Source: Terrimonas rubra (GTDB taxonomy: Bacteria > Bacteroidota > Bacteroidia > Chitinophagales > Chitinophagaceae). From it: a stretch of DNA of 64,000 nucleotides. A program made the translations under genes and the position numbers. The stretch covers positions 1,798,001 through 1,862,000 of the forward strand of contig NZ_JBHUOZ010000001.1 in assembly GCF_042686025.1 (NCBI RefSeq), in the 5' to 3' direction. Of the stretch, positions 23,631-32,823 are shown in pieces. The notes under the pieces were generated by a model. The model searched no databases, was not told the origin of the DNA, and saw nothing but the letters and a program-made list of their open reading frames with translations. Position 1 is the first letter of the stretch. Each line of letters starts with the position of its first letter.

Positions 23631-24866
23631 ATGGCTATTGAAATAAAAGTTCCTACGGTAGGTGAATCAATTAACGAGGTTACATTACTTAAATGGACTA
23701 AAAAAGACGGTGAATACGTAGAAAGGGATGAAGTAATTGCCGAACTGGAAAGCGAAAAAGCCACTTTTGAGGTAAATGCCGAAAAAGCAGGGGTGTTAAA
23801 AACCGGTGCTAAAGAAGGCGATACCCTGCAGATAGGCGATTTACTGGCCACTATCGACGATACAGCCGAAAAACCTGCTGCTGCTGCAAAAACGGAAGAA
23901 GCACCTAAAGCTGCCGAAAAACCTGCTGAAGCTAAACCCCAGCAGCCTGCTGCCCCAACAGCCGCTCCTGCTGCCGATGTAAAAGCGACACCGGTTGCTT
24001 CTGCTATCATAGCCGATAAAAAAGTGAATCCTTCTGATATTGCTGCTTCGGGCAGTAATGGAAAAATATTAAAAGGCGATGTATTAGCCGCCTTAAGCAA
24101 TCCCGGTAAAAAGACTTTTGGCGGTGCCGAACTGTTTAGCCGCAACGTACGCAACGAAAAAATGACCAACCTGCGTAAAACCATCAGTCGCCGCCTGGTA
24201 GAAGCGAAGAATACCACCGCCATGTTAACTACTTTTAATGAAGTGGACATGACGGCGATCATGGATATCCGCAAAAAATATAAAGACGCTTTTAAAGAAG
24301 CACACGGTGTGGGCTTAGGCTTTATGAGCTTTTTTGCCAAAGCCTGTGCGGTTGCTTTAGCCGAGTGGCCTTCGGTAAATGCTTATATTGACGGCGACCA
24401 ACTGGTTTACCACGATTATGCCGATATCAGCATTGCCGTAAGTACGCCACGTGGTTTAACCGTACCGGTGATCCGTAACGTAGAGAGCCTGAGCATGGCC
24501 GATATTGAGAAAAAAGTAATTGAACTGGCAGGTAAGGCCCGCGACAGTAAATTAACGGCTGATGAGCTGACCGGTGGTACTTTCACCATTACCAATGGTG
24601 GTGTATTTGGTTCTTTAATGAGCACACCTATCATCAACATACCGCAATCGGCTATTTTGGGTATGCATAAAATTCAGGAGCGCCCGATGGCTATTAACGG
24701 CCAGGTGGTGATCCGCCCCATGATGTACATTGCGCTTAGCTATGACCACCGTATTATTGATGGTCGTGAATCAGTAAGCTTCCTGGTAAGGGTAAAAGAA
24801 TTGCTGGAAAGCCCTGAGCAATTACTGGCTGCAAAAGACCCTGTTAAATTGTTATTGGAACTGTAA
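23631..24866 (+). CDS. sucB: 2-oxoglutarate dehydrogenase E2, dihydrolipoyl succinyltransferase
   Basis: A 411-residue E2 core enzyme of the 2-oxoglutarate dehydrogenase complex (TCA cycle). Order: one lipoyl domain (1-~77) with lipoyl-Lys in ESEKATFEV, an Ala/Pro/Glu-rich linker (~80-115), the E3-binding domain (VASAIIADKKVNPSDIAASG) and the catalytic domain with NEVDMTAIMDIRKKYKD, FTITNGGVFGS and the active-site YDHRIIDGRESV. The ESEKATFEV and NEVDM wording favours succinyl over acetyl transfer. The E1 gene sucA, usually directly upstream, is absent here. Terminator at 24887. Confidence 0.95.
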   Translation: MAIEIKVPTVGESINEVTLLKWTKKDGEYVERDEVIAELESEKATFEVNAEKAGVLKTGAKEGDTLQIGDLLATIDDTAEKPAAAAKTEEAPKAAEKPAEAKPQQPAAPTAAPAADVKATPVASAIIADKKVNPSDIAASGSNGKILKGDVLAALSNPGKKTFGGAELFSRNVRNEKMTNLRKTISRRLVEAKNTTAMLTTFNEVDMTAIMDIRKKYKDAFKEAHGVGLGFMSFFAKACAVALAEWPSVNAYIDGDQLVYHDYADISIAVSTPRGLTVPVIRNVESLSMADIEKKVIELAGKARDSKLTADELTGGTFTITNGGVFGSLMSTPIINIPQSAILGMHKIQERPMAINGQVVIRPMMYIALSYDHRIIDGRESVSFLVRVKELLESPEQLLAAKDPVKLLLEL

Positions 24867-24886
24867 TAGTTTCTGAGTATAAAATT

Positions 24887-24913
24887 AACGGCCCGGTTTA
24901 CCGGGCCGTTTTT
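24887..24913 (+). terminator. Rho-independent terminator after sucB
   Basis: Stem ACGGCCCGG/CCGGGCCGT with loop TTTA and a following T run. Confidence 0.92.
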
Positions 24914-25036
24914 ATAGTGTAAAATAGTGAACATGGGTGTACAGTTATACCAGCTGAAGTACACAGGCGATTGTAATATTGCAGAATAAGTTTTACCTTA
25001 ACATTACTTATTATTTTCTGTTTTAAAGCCACAGGC

Positions 25037-26074
25037 ATGTACAAAAGGAGTATACTATTTTTGTTTTTGGTGTGTATGGGAGTAATGTCGTTAACGGCAC
25101 AAACTAACCTGGAGAAGATACGGCAGGGAGTGGCCTTGCATGAGCATGCACAATACGAAGCCGCTATAAAATTATACGATGAGGTAATTGCTGCCGATGA
25201 CAAGAATGTACTGGCTTACTACGAAAAATCATACTCTCTCCTCATGCTGCGTAAATATGATGAATCCATCCGGCTGAGTAAGAGCATTATTGAAAGCTTT
25301 CCGGGGGATGATAATATTCCCAACGCGTATATTAACTGGGGAACTGCGCTCGATTACCAGGGTAAAACCAAAGATGCTTTAAAAGTATATTCAAAGGGAC
25401 TAAAAGCTTTTCCTGGGAATTACTTACTACACTTTAATAAGGCTATTTCCTATAACAGCCGTGGCGATAAGCAAGAGGCGATAGAGGAGTTACAACTGGC
25501 ATTAAAGAGTAATCCTTTGCACCCCAGTTCGCATCATGTATTAGGTATATTTACCGCCGGCAGTAATAAAATTGCTGCCATGTTAAGTAACCTGGCTTAC
25601 CTGGCCATACAACCACAGGCAACTGAAAGGGCTAACTACAACCGTGAAAGAGTAGAACGGATCATTGGCCTGAGTGCAGAGAAAAAAGATGATAAAAATA
25701 TAACCATCAGTTTATCCCTGCCGGATAAGAAGAAAAAAGAAAACGATTTCAGTTCGCTGGAACTGATCATAGGGCTTACTGCTGCCTCCAACCATACCAA
25801 AGAGCATGAGAACGAAACAGCCATAGAACGTATGCAACGTAACCTGGAGATGGTATTCAGCGGTTTGAGTGCCGGGCAAAAGGACGGCAAAGGTTTTTAC
25901 TGGGAGTTTTATGCACCTTTTTTTGCCAGCCTGGAGAAGGAAGGCTTCCGCGAAACCTTTGTACACATTATGTACACTAGTTCGGGGGCTGTTTTAAATG
26001 AGTTATGGCTGCACGATAATAAAGTGAAAGTAGAAGCGTTTAAAAAATGGCTGGCCGCATATAAATGGATATAG
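25037..26074 (+). CDS. Secreted TPR protein
   Basis: A 345-residue exported protein with a signal peptide (MYKRSILFLFLVCMGVMSLTA) and four or so tetratricopeptide repeats (~25-170; e.g. HAQYEAAIKLYDEVIAAD, GNYLLHFNKAISYNSRGDKQ). The C-terminal half (~185-345) lacks TPR character, has a Lys-rich patch (SLPDKKKKENDFS) and an aromatic end (WLAAYKWI); I do not recognise it as a named domain. Presumably a periplasmic protein-protein interaction factor. The 211 bp after it, up to thyA, hold no gene I can see. Confidence 0.85.
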   Translation: MYKRSILFLFLVCMGVMSLTAQTNLEKIRQGVALHEHAQYEAAIKLYDEVIAADDKNVLAYYEKSYSLLMLRKYDESIRLSKSIIESFPGDDNIPNAYINWGTALDYQGKTKDALKVYSKGLKAFPGNYLLHFNKAISYNSRGDKQEAIEELQLALKSNPLHPSSHHVLGIFTAGSNKIAAMLSNLAYLAIQPQATERANYNRERVERIIGLSAEKKDDKNITISLSLPDKKKKENDFSSLELIIGLTAASNHTKEHENETAIERMQRNLEMVFSGLSAGQKDGKGFYWEFYAPFFASLEKEGFRETFVHIMYTSSGAVLNELWLHDNKVKVEAFKKWLAAYKWI

Positions 26075-26286
26075 GTTGATGCTGAAAGGCTGCCCGATTG
26101 GCAGCAGTAGCTGCAGGTGTGTTTGGGGTTTAAAGGGGCGTGGGCTGCACTACTGCCAAAAGCGGGAACTGTGACTGACCGGAGTTACCTGCGCTGATAG
26201 CTCCAAAGAATGAACACCCGTAGCCGAGTTTTCCCCACCACCAGGCTATTAACCGGCAGCCCGTTATTTCTTGTTAACTTGCACCC

Positions 26287-27081
26287 ATGCAACAGTATTT
26301 AGATTTATTGCAACATATTTTAGATAAGGGCAGTGAAAAAACTGACCGTACCGGCACCGGCACCATCAGCACTTTCGGTTACCAGATGCGTTTTAACCTG
26401 CAGGAGGGCTTTCCCCTGGTGACCACGAAAAAAGTACACTTAAAAAGTATTATCCACGAGCTGTTGTGGTTTTTAAAAGGTGATACCAATATCGCTTACT
26501 TAAAAGAAAACGGTGTTCGTATATGGGATGAATGGGCCGATGAAAATGGTGACCTGGGGCCTGTATATGGCAAACAATGGCGTAGCTGGGAAACCAAAGG
26601 TGGTAAAGTAATTGACCAGATAAGTGATGTAATTGCACAGATAAAAAAGAACCCCGACAGCAGGCGCCTGGTAGTAAGTGCCTGGAACGTGGGTGAACTG
26701 GGTGAGATGGCGTTGATGCCCTGTCACAATATGTTCCAGTTTTATGTGGCTGATGGTAAATTAAGCTGCCAGCTGTACCAGCGCAGCGCCGATGTTTTTT
26801 TAGGTGTGCCTTTTAATATTGCCTCCTATGCTTTACTTACCTTAATGATAGCACAGGTATGTGATTTGCAGCCCGGTGATTTTGTACATACGTTTGGGGA
26901 TGTGCATATTTACAGTAATCATAAAGAGCAGGTGAACCTGCAGTTAAGCCGGTCGCCGCTGCCCTTGCCGGTAATGAAAATTAATCCGGCGGTAAAAGAT
27001 ATTTTTTCGTTCCGGTACGAGGATTTTACACTGGAAAATTATGAAAGCCACCCGGCTATAAAAGCGCAGGTAGCGGTATAG
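26287..27081 (+). CDS. thyA: Thymidylate synthase
   Basis: A 264-residue enzyme, the same length as E. coli ThyA, that methylates dUMP to dTMP with methylene-tetrahydrofolate. Catalytic Cys146 is in LMPCHNMFQFYV. Also seen: TDRTGTGTISTFGYQMRFNL near the start, the dUMP-binding QRSADVFLGVPFNIASYALL and HIYSNHKEQV. It makes dihydrofolate, which the DHFR encoded 1 kb downstream recycles; a barrel lipoprotein gene and a terminator lie between, so they are neighbours but probably not one transcript. Confidence 0.98.
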   Translation: MQQYLDLLQHILDKGSEKTDRTGTGTISTFGYQMRFNLQEGFPLVTTKKVHLKSIIHELLWFLKGDTNIAYLKENGVRIWDEWADENGDLGPVYGKQWRSWETKGGKVIDQISDVIAQIKKNPDSRRLVVSAWNVGELGEMALMPCHNMFQFYVADGKLSCQLYQRSADVFLGVPFNIASYALLTLMIAQVCDLQPGDFVHTFGDVHIYSNHKEQVNLQLSRSPLPLPVMKINPAVKDIFSFRYEDFTLENYESHPAIKAQVAV

Positions 27082-27169
27082 GATTTAACAACCTGTTAAC
27101 AGTGTATACTCCGGAACGCATGTCAATGGCTTTGTTGATAAAGCCACTTAAAAACTTAAACCCGCCGTT

Positions 27170-28045
27170 ATGAGACTATGTATTGCTGTTATATTAAGTA
27201 TTGTGCTGTTTTCCTGTAGCTCGCCCCGTTACGTTAATTCACCTGCAGCCTATAATGCCACATTTTTTAAAGAAAGGGGAGATTTTAAAGTAGCTGCTTC
27301 CGGCTCTATTAATCCCGGCCGTATTGTACAGGATATTGATGGTGCAGACAGTGACGGTGAACGGAACTATTCCACCGGCCTGGATGGACAGGTAGCCTAT
27401 GCCCTGACCAATAATTTTATGGTTACGGTGGGTGGTTTGTACCGCAACGAAACCGACCGCTTTGATGAGGACGAACTTAGCTCCGGCAGCACAGGAAGCA
27501 AGGTGAAGTATAAACGTTATATGGTAGATGCGGGTGTGGGTTTTTACCTGCCTATGGGGCGTAGCAAACGTCATTACTTTAATATTATTGCCGGTGCCGG
27601 TTTTGGTAACAGTCGTCATACCGACTATGGTATGCCGGATAGTGTACCTACCAGGATGACGAGAAATTATAAAGCCAATGTAGCCAAGTTTTACCTGCAA
27701 CCCGCCTTTAATTTTTCTTTCAGCGAGCAATTCAGGATGTCCTTAAGCCCTAAGATATCGGGCCTTACCTTTAGTAATATTAAAACGGATTATAGTTCCG
27801 TTGAAGAAAGTACGCTGAACCTGGATGGTGTAAGAGGCAGGACCATGATGGTGTTTGAGCCCAGTATATTCTTCCAGGTAGGGTTTAAAAATGCGGATTG
27901 GATAAAACTGGATATAGGCATGAACTTTTCAACCCCTCCGTTTTACCTGAATGTGAGTGACGACGGCGGTCCGGAACTTTATTCAAGGGGCTTTTTATTG
28001 TCGCTGGGAACCTCTTTCTATCCTTTTGCGGGCAGGAATAAATAA
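27170..28045 (+). CDS. Outer-membrane beta-barrel lipoprotein, unknown function
   Basis: A 291-residue protein with a lipobox (VLFSC, Cys ~16) followed by alternating aromatic strands typical of a small outer-membrane barrel (e.g. LDGQVAYALTNNFMVTVGGL, KRYMVDAGVGFYLPMG, HYFNIIAGAGFG), ending in SLGTSFYPFAGRNK. Similar proteins are common around Bacteroidota folate genes only by chance; no function is implied. A Rho-independent terminator follows at 28066. Confidence 0.82.
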   Translation: MRLCIAVILSIVLFSCSSPRYVNSPAAYNATFFKERGDFKVAASGSINPGRIVQDIDGADSDGERNYSTGLDGQVAYALTNNFMVTVGGLYRNETDRFDEDELSSGSTGSKVKYKRYMVDAGVGFYLPMGRSKRHYFNIIAGAGFGNSRHTDYGMPDSVPTRMTRNYKANVAKFYLQPAFNFSFSEQFRMSLSPKISGLTFSNIKTDYSSVEESTLNLDGVRGRTMMVFEPSIFFQVGFKNADWIKLDIGMNFSTPPFYLNVSDDGGPELYSRGFLLSLGTSFYPFAGRNK

Positions 28046-28065
28046 TAAAACACTTATAATAACTG

Positions 28066-28101
28066 AAAAGCGTACGGGATAGCTACCTGTACGCTTTTTT
28101 T
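28066..28101 (+). terminator. Rho-independent terminator after the barrel lipoprotein gene
   Basis: Stem AAAAGCGTAC/GTACGCTTTT with a loop of about a dozen bases and a long T run; folA begins 19 bp later. Confidence 0.88.
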
Positions 28102-28119
28102 ATACCTTTACCGGCATAT

Positions 28120-28614
28120 ATGATCATTTCTTTAGTAGTAGCCGCATCTAATAACAACGCCATTGGCAAGGACGGTAAAATGCCCTGGCATTTGCCCAAC
28201 GATTTAAAACATTTTAAAAACGTAACCTGGGGCTTACCGGTGGTGATGGGCCGTAAAACCTTTGACTCGCTGGGTAAACCTTTGCCGGGCCGTAAAAACA
28301 TTGTGATAAGCCGTAACGGCGGCTGGAAACATGATAATGCCGTAGGGGTAAAGAGTATTGAGGATGCCATGTTTTTAGCCAAACAGATGGACGTGAAAGA
28401 GCTGATGGTGATTGGTGGCGGTGAGATATACAAACTGTTATTTGAAAAGGCCAAAAGAATTTATTTAACCAGGGTAGATGCCGAGTTTGAGGCTGATACT
28501 TTTTTTCCGGCGGTGGATGATACGGTATGGAAGCTGGTGAGTAATGATACTTACAAGGCAGACGAAAAGAATAATTATGATCATGCTTTCCAGGTATGGG
28601 AACGTATAAAATAA
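28120..28614 (+). CDS. folA: Dihydrofolate reductase
   Basis: A 164-residue DHFR reducing dihydrofolate to tetrahydrofolate with NADPH. Seen: SLVVAASNNNAIGKDGKMPW (Met20-type loop), the catalytic acid in WHLPNDLKHFK, GLPVVMGRKTFDSLGKPLPG (NADPH and substrate site), NIVISRNG and IGGGEIYKLLFEKAKRIYLT. Normal length. Functionally paired with thyA just upstream. The methyltransferase gene follows after 19 bp and is likely co-transcribed. Confidence 0.97.
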   Translation: MIISLVVAASNNNAIGKDGKMPWHLPNDLKHFKNVTWGLPVVMGRKTFDSLGKPLPGRKNIVISRNGGWKHDNAVGVKSIEDAMFLAKQMDVKELMVIGGGEIYKLLFEKAKRIYLTRVDAEFEADTFFPAVDDTVWKLVSNDTYKADEKNNYDHAFQVWERIK

Positions 28615-28633
28615 CCGCAAGGCAACACCTGAT

Positions 28634-29431
28634 ATGTATTCACCGGTAAAGCTTACAAAAAAATATATACAGTATTACTGGCAGGCTAACAACAGCAAAG
28701 GGCATGGTATGCATTCGCCTTTTGTATTTAGTTTTATAACCAAAGTACTGAACGATACCACAGCTTATAAGGACTATGCCAGGGTAGAAGCCATGAGGCA
28801 GGCCCTGTTACAGGATCATACGGTGATTGAAGTACAGGATTTTGGGGCCGGCTCGGTTACCACTAATTCCAACCAGCGAAAAATTAGTGCCATTGCACGG
28901 CATGCGGCCAAACCTAAAAAATTTGGACAATTGTTATACCGTATGGTACAGTTTTATAAACCCCAGACCATACTGGAATTAGGCACTTCGCTGGGTATTA
29001 CGAGTGCTTACCTGGCATTGGGTAACCCGCAGGGCCGGTTAATTACACTGGAAGGCGCACCTGCCATTGCTACTGCTGCACAACACAATTTTACCCGCCT
29101 GCAACTGCAGAATACAGAACAGGTGGTGGGCCCTTTTGAAAATACGCTGGAGAATGTATTGGTCAAAAACGCGCCCATAGATTTTGCTTTTCTGGACGGC
29201 AACCACCGGCTGCAGCCTACCCTGGATTATTTTGAGCAGCTGTTACCTCGTATTCACAACGATACCATATTGGTATTTGACGATATACACTGGAGCCTGG
29301 AAATGGAAGAGGCCTGGCGGCAAATAACCGCTCACGAGGCGGTACGATGCAGTATTGACCTGTTTTTTGTAGGCGTGGTTTTATTCCGTAAAGAGTTTTT
29401 AGAAAAACAACATTTTGCCATCCGGTTTTAG
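28634..29431 (+). CDS. Class I SAM-dependent methyltransferase
   Basis: A 265-residue protein. The N-terminal third (YIQYYWQANNSKGHGMHSPFVF) is characteristic of a Bacteroidota-specific group. The Rossmann methyltransferase core follows: motif I ILELGTSLGITSAYLAL (~116-132), acidic loop end LITLEGAPA, and IDFAFLDGNHRLQPTLDYFE, then TILVFDDIHW, as in O-methyltransferase-like families. The substrate cannot be inferred. Located directly behind folA. Confidence 0.88.
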   Translation: MYSPVKLTKKYIQYYWQANNSKGHGMHSPFVFSFITKVLNDTTAYKDYARVEAMRQALLQDHTVIEVQDFGAGSVTTNSNQRKISAIARHAAKPKKFGQLLYRMVQFYKPQTILELGTSLGITSAYLALGNPQGRLITLEGAPAIATAAQHNFTRLQLQNTEQVVGPFENTLENVLVKNAPIDFAFLDGNHRLQPTLDYFEQLLPRIHNDTILVFDDIHWSLEMEEAWRQITAHEAVRCSIDLFFVGVVLFRKEFLEKQHFAIRF

Positions 29432-29561
29432 CGGTTGCCTGTATTCAAATATTTTACAACACCTCCTTTTTTCACATTGGCATATTACCAAATTTTCAAA
29501 TTGACTAATTATATATTATCTTCGGTACGTTCCGTATAAGTTACTTACTTAAACCTGATGC

Positions 29562-30683
29562 ATGATAATTGGCCTGCTTAAAGAACCGGATTTTGAAACA
29601 AGGGTATCGATGGTGGCAGAGACAGTTGCCGCAATTACCAAAAAAGGAATTACCGTTTTAGTAGAAGAGGATGCCGGTGCAAAAGCCTTTTGTGCCAATG
29701 ACGAGTATGAAAAAGCCGGCGCTACCATTACCACCCGTGCCAATGTTATAACCCAGTCAACAATCATTGCTGTTATCCATCCACCCGTTGCTACGGAACT
29801 GGGCCAATATGCCGTGCAGGGAAAAGTATGTATAGGTATGTACCAGCCTTTATTTCATCCGGGTTTAATGCAGGAGTATGCGGCACAGCAACTCACTGTT
29901 TTTTCGCTGGATATGTTGCCTCGTACTACCCGTGCCCAGTCAATGGACGTATTGAGCTCACAGGCCAATATTGCCGGGTATAAAGCGGTATTAACGGCAG
30001 CAGCTTCGTACGGCCGTTATTTTCCCATGTTCATGACCGCTGCCGGAAGTATTGCTCCTGCCAAGGTGTTGATACTGGGTGCCGGTGTGGCGGGCTTACA
30101 GGCCATTGCAACGGCCCGGCGTTTGGGTGCGGTAGTAGAAGTATTTGATACCCGCCCGGCAGTGAAGGAAGAAGTAATGAGCCTGGGGGCTAAGTTTGTA
30201 GAAGTAGAAGGCGCTGCCGATGCCAGTAAGGCCGGTGGTTATGCGGTGGAACAAACGGAGGAGTATAAACAAAAACAACAACAGCGTATTGCCGAGAGTG
30301 TGGCCAAGGCCGATATAATTATTACCACCGCCCAGATACCGGGTAAAAAAGCGCCTGTATTAATTACTGAGGCCATGTTGCAATCCATGCGGAATGGTTC
30401 TGTTGTTATTGACCTGGCAGCAGCTACTGGCGGTAATACACCGGTTACGCAAAATGCACAAACCGTTCATTACAATGGGGTAAGTATAATTGGTAACTCT
30501 TCGTTACAAAGTACCATGCCGGCTGATGCAAGCAAACTGTATGGTAAAAACCTGCTCAATTTTTTACAACTGATCATTGATAAAGAAAACCAGTTGCATT
30601 TAAACTGGGAGGACGACCTGGTAAAGGGGGCCTGTATTACACATGAGGGCGCAGTGGTGCATGAAAGGGTAGTCGGTGCATAG
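29562..30683 (+). CDS. pntA: NAD(P) transhydrogenase alpha subunit, NAD-binding part
   Basis: A 373-residue domain I (NAD-binding) of proton-translocating transhydrogenase, resembling alanine dehydrogenase. Seen: FETRVSMVAETVAAI at the start, VLILGAGVAGLQAIATARRL (~168-187, Rossmann), EVFDTRPAVKEEVMSLGAKF, IPGKKAPVLITEAML, and VVIDLAAATGGN. Bacteroidota, like Rhodospirillum, split PntA into two polypeptides, so ending before the membrane domain is normal, not a frameshift. The complex uses the proton gradient to make NADPH. A repeat-rich 214-bp gap separates it from pntA2. Confidence 0.95.
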   Translation: MIIGLLKEPDFETRVSMVAETVAAITKKGITVLVEEDAGAKAFCANDEYEKAGATITTRANVITQSTIIAVIHPPVATELGQYAVQGKVCIGMYQPLFHPGLMQEYAAQQLTVFSLDMLPRTTRAQSMDVLSSQANIAGYKAVLTAAASYGRYFPMFMTAAGSIAPAKVLILGAGVAGLQAIATARRLGAVVEVFDTRPAVKEEVMSLGAKFVEVEGAADASKAGGYAVEQTEEYKQKQQQRIAESVAKADIIITTAQIPGKKAPVLITEAMLQSMRNGSVVIDLAAATGGNTPVTQNAQTVHYNGVSIIGNSSLQSTMPADASKLYGKNLLNFLQLIIDKENQLHLNWEDDLVKGACITHEGAVVHERVVGA

Positions 30684-30895
30684 TCAGGAAGACGGAAAGT
30701 ACAAGCAATGAGCAAAAGGCAATGAGCAAAAGGCAATGAGCAAAAGGCAATGCGGCAATTAGCCAGCGGAATAGTGAAAAGGGAAATCTGTCAGCAAGAC
30801 GGGGAGTTAGGAAGCATCTGACTTCTCAAATCTCAGGTCTTTCGTCTGAAAGTTTAGTGCCTAATAACAATTAACGTTTAACAATTAACGAATAA
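30684..30895. repeat. Short-period word block inside the pnt operon (copy I)
   Basis: The gap between pntA1 and pntA2 contains three exact tandem copies of the 14-mer AATGAGCAAAAGGC (30707-30748) and, near its end, AACAATTAACG words (30861-30892). No gene is seen. Confidence 0.75.
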
Positions 30896-30897
30896 CC

Positions 30898-31236
30898 ATG
30901 AGCGATTTTTTAAACTGGATCACCCTGCACCAGCAAATCATTTACATTGTGATACTCATGATCTTTGTGGGTATTGAAGTAATAGGCCGTGTGCCCAGTG
31001 TACTGCATACACCATTAATGAGTGGTGCCAATGCCATACATGGTGTAGTGATCATCGGGGCTATTATTGTAATGGGTAAGGCAGAGCATGATAATTACCT
31101 GGCCCTGATACTTGGTTTTTTAGCGGTAGTACTGGGAACATTAAACGTGGTGGGGGGCTTTGTGGTAACGGACAGGATGCTGGAGATGTTCAAGGGAAAA
31201 AACAAACCTGCAAAAGGAAATAAAACCGGCCATTAA
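30898..31236 (+). CDS. pntAb: NAD(P) transhydrogenase alpha subunit, membrane part
   Basis: A 112-residue membrane subunit (domain II of the alpha chain). Three transmembrane helices are seen: IIYIVILMIFVGIEVIGRVP, GANAIHGVVIIGAIIVMG and ALILGFLAVVLGTLNVVGGF, followed by a Lys-rich C-terminus. The GANAIHG and NVVGGFVVTDRML stretches are family-typical. It forms the proton channel together with PntB, whose gene starts 47 bp downstream. Confidence 0.94.
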   Translation: MSDFLNWITLHQQIIYIVILMIFVGIEVIGRVPSVLHTPLMSGANAIHGVVIIGAIIVMGKAEHDNYLALILGFLAVVLGTLNVVGGFVVTDRMLEMFKGKNKPAKGNKTGH

Positions 31237-31283
31237 GCCGGAACATGTTATGATATGTTCCTATAACCTCCACTGATAATTTT

Positions 31284-32807
31284 ATGATGCTTACTTTAAT
31301 ATACCTGATCGGCAGTGTTACTTTTATCCTGGGTTTAAAAATGTTATCCAACCCGGCTACGGCACGCAGGGGCAACCTGATAGCCGCAGGCGGTATGGTA
31401 CTGGCCATATTAGGCACTATTTTCCTGTACGAAGAGAACGGCGAAAAACTGGGCAACTATGGCTGGATATTCGGTGGTATTGCCATTGGTACGGTCATCG
31501 GTTTTTTAGCAGCCAAAAAAGTAAAGATGACGGCGATGCCCGAGATGGTGAGCCTGTTCAATGGGATGGGTGGGGCCTGTGCCATGCTGATCTCTATTGT
31601 AGAGTTCAATCATCTGGTAAATCTGCATACTAGTCATGTAGATTATGAATGGTTTGCGTTTGGCCCAGCTAACAGGGGTTCTTTGGTTATTAGTATAATA
31701 CCAGCCGGACAATTATTTATTATTGTACTTGGATTAATAATCGGGACAGTTTCGTTTGCCGGAAGTATTGTAGCCTGGGGGAAGTTAAATGGTAAGATCA
31801 GGGATTTTTCTTTTAAAGGGCAGCAGGTACTAAATATTATTGTGCTTTTATTAATTGTAGGTCTTGCAAGCTATTTAGTATGGAAAGCCAGCCAAACGGG
31901 GATCGAAATTTCAGGTTTTGCATTGGAAAAAAACCTTCCTGATGAGTCATTTTTTACTGAGATCAAATTTTTATTCTACAGTATTTTTATACTATCAATT
32001 TTCTACGGTGTCTTTTTTGTACTACCCATTGGTGGTGCCGATATGCCGGTGGTTATTTCTCTCCTCAATTCTTTTACGGGGGTGGCGGCTGCCTGCGGTG
32101 GTTTTTTATACGACAACAAAGTAATGCTCACCGGCGGTATACTGGTGGGTGCAGCCGGTACCTTGTTAACCATACTCATGTGTAAAGCCATGAACCGTTC
32201 CCTGGCTAATGTATTAATAGGTTCCTTTGGTGGCAATAAAACCACTGCCGGTGGCGCGGGTGGTAAAGAACAGGGTACTTATAAAGAAATATCATTGACC
32301 GATACAGCCGTGGTGATGGCTTATGCCAATAAAGTATTTATTGTGCCGGGTTATGGCCTGGCGGTGGCGCAGGCGCAACATGTATGCCATGAGCTGGAAA
32401 AATTACTGGAGAGTAAAGGGGTAGAAGTAAAATACGCTATTCACCCGGTGGCAGGACGTATGCCCGGGCATATGAATGTATTACTGGCCGAAGCCGATGT
32501 GCCTTATGAAAAGCTGCTGGAGATGGAACAGGCCAATGAAGAGTTTGCTACTACCGATGTAGTACTGGTATTAGGGGCCAATGATGTGGTGAACCCTGCT
32601 GCCAAAACCGATCCGGCTTCTCCTATTTATGGTATGCCGATCCTGGATGTGGAGCTTGCTAAAAATGTAATTGTCAACAAGCGCAGTATGAAACCCGGTT
32701 ATGCCGGTATTGAGAATGCCCTGTTCTTTCAACCCAAAACCTCTATGTTATTTGGCGATGCTAAAAAGGTATTGCAGGATCTGGTAGGAGAGATAAAAAA
32801 TTTGTGA
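31284..32807 (+). CDS. pntB: NAD(P) transhydrogenase beta subunit
   Basis: A 507-residue subunit with eight or nine transmembrane helices (domain II, ~1-320) and a C-terminal NADP-binding domain III: FIVPGYGLAVAQAQHVCHEL, YAIHPVAGRMPGHMNVLLAE, VVLVLGANDVVNPAAK and VNKRSMKPGYAGIEN. It is about 45 residues longer than E. coli PntB (462), through insertions around NLHTSHVDYEWFAFG and TGIEISGFALEKNLPDE. Bases ~31600-32030, which cover those parts, are visibly AT-richer than the flanks. Confidence 0.95.
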   Translation: MMLTLIYLIGSVTFILGLKMLSNPATARRGNLIAAGGMVLAILGTIFLYEENGEKLGNYGWIFGGIAIGTVIGFLAAKKVKMTAMPEMVSLFNGMGGACAMLISIVEFNHLVNLHTSHVDYEWFAFGPANRGSLVISIIPAGQLFIIVLGLIIGTVSFAGSIVAWGKLNGKIRDFSFKGQQVLNIIVLLLIVGLASYLVWKASQTGIEISGFALEKNLPDESFFTEIKFLFYSIFILSIFYGVFFVLPIGGADMPVVISLLNSFTGVAAACGGFLYDNKVMLTGGILVGAAGTLLTILMCKAMNRSLANVLIGSFGGNKTTAGGAGGKEQGTYKEISLTDTAVVMAYANKVFIVPGYGLAVAQAQHVCHELEKLLESKGVEVKYAIHPVAGRMPGHMNVLLAEADVPYEKLLEMEQANEEFATTDVVLVLGANDVVNPAAKTDPASPIYGMPILDVELAKNVIVNKRSMKPGYAGIENALFFQPKTSMLFGDAKKVLQDLVGEIKNL

Positions 32808-32823
32808 CCTATATTTAAATTTC

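Noticed and set aside
23600..24340. A 246-residue minus-strand ORF opposite sucB
   Set aside because: It covers the Ala/Pro-rich linker antisense; low complexity and overlapping a confident gene.
26075..26286. The GC-rich gap before thyA as a riboswitch or small RNA
   Set aside because: Some inverted words (GCAGTAGCTGCAG, CTGCACTACTGCC) are present, but I could not draw a consistent structure and no known riboswitch family matched.
30707..30748. The three 14-bp copies as a CRISPR array
   Set aside because: Copies are adjacent without spacers, and no cas gene is nearby.
29562..31236. A split pntA that might be read as a frameshifted single gene
   Set aside because: The two-polypeptide form of PntA is normal in this phylum; both parts have their own start and end.
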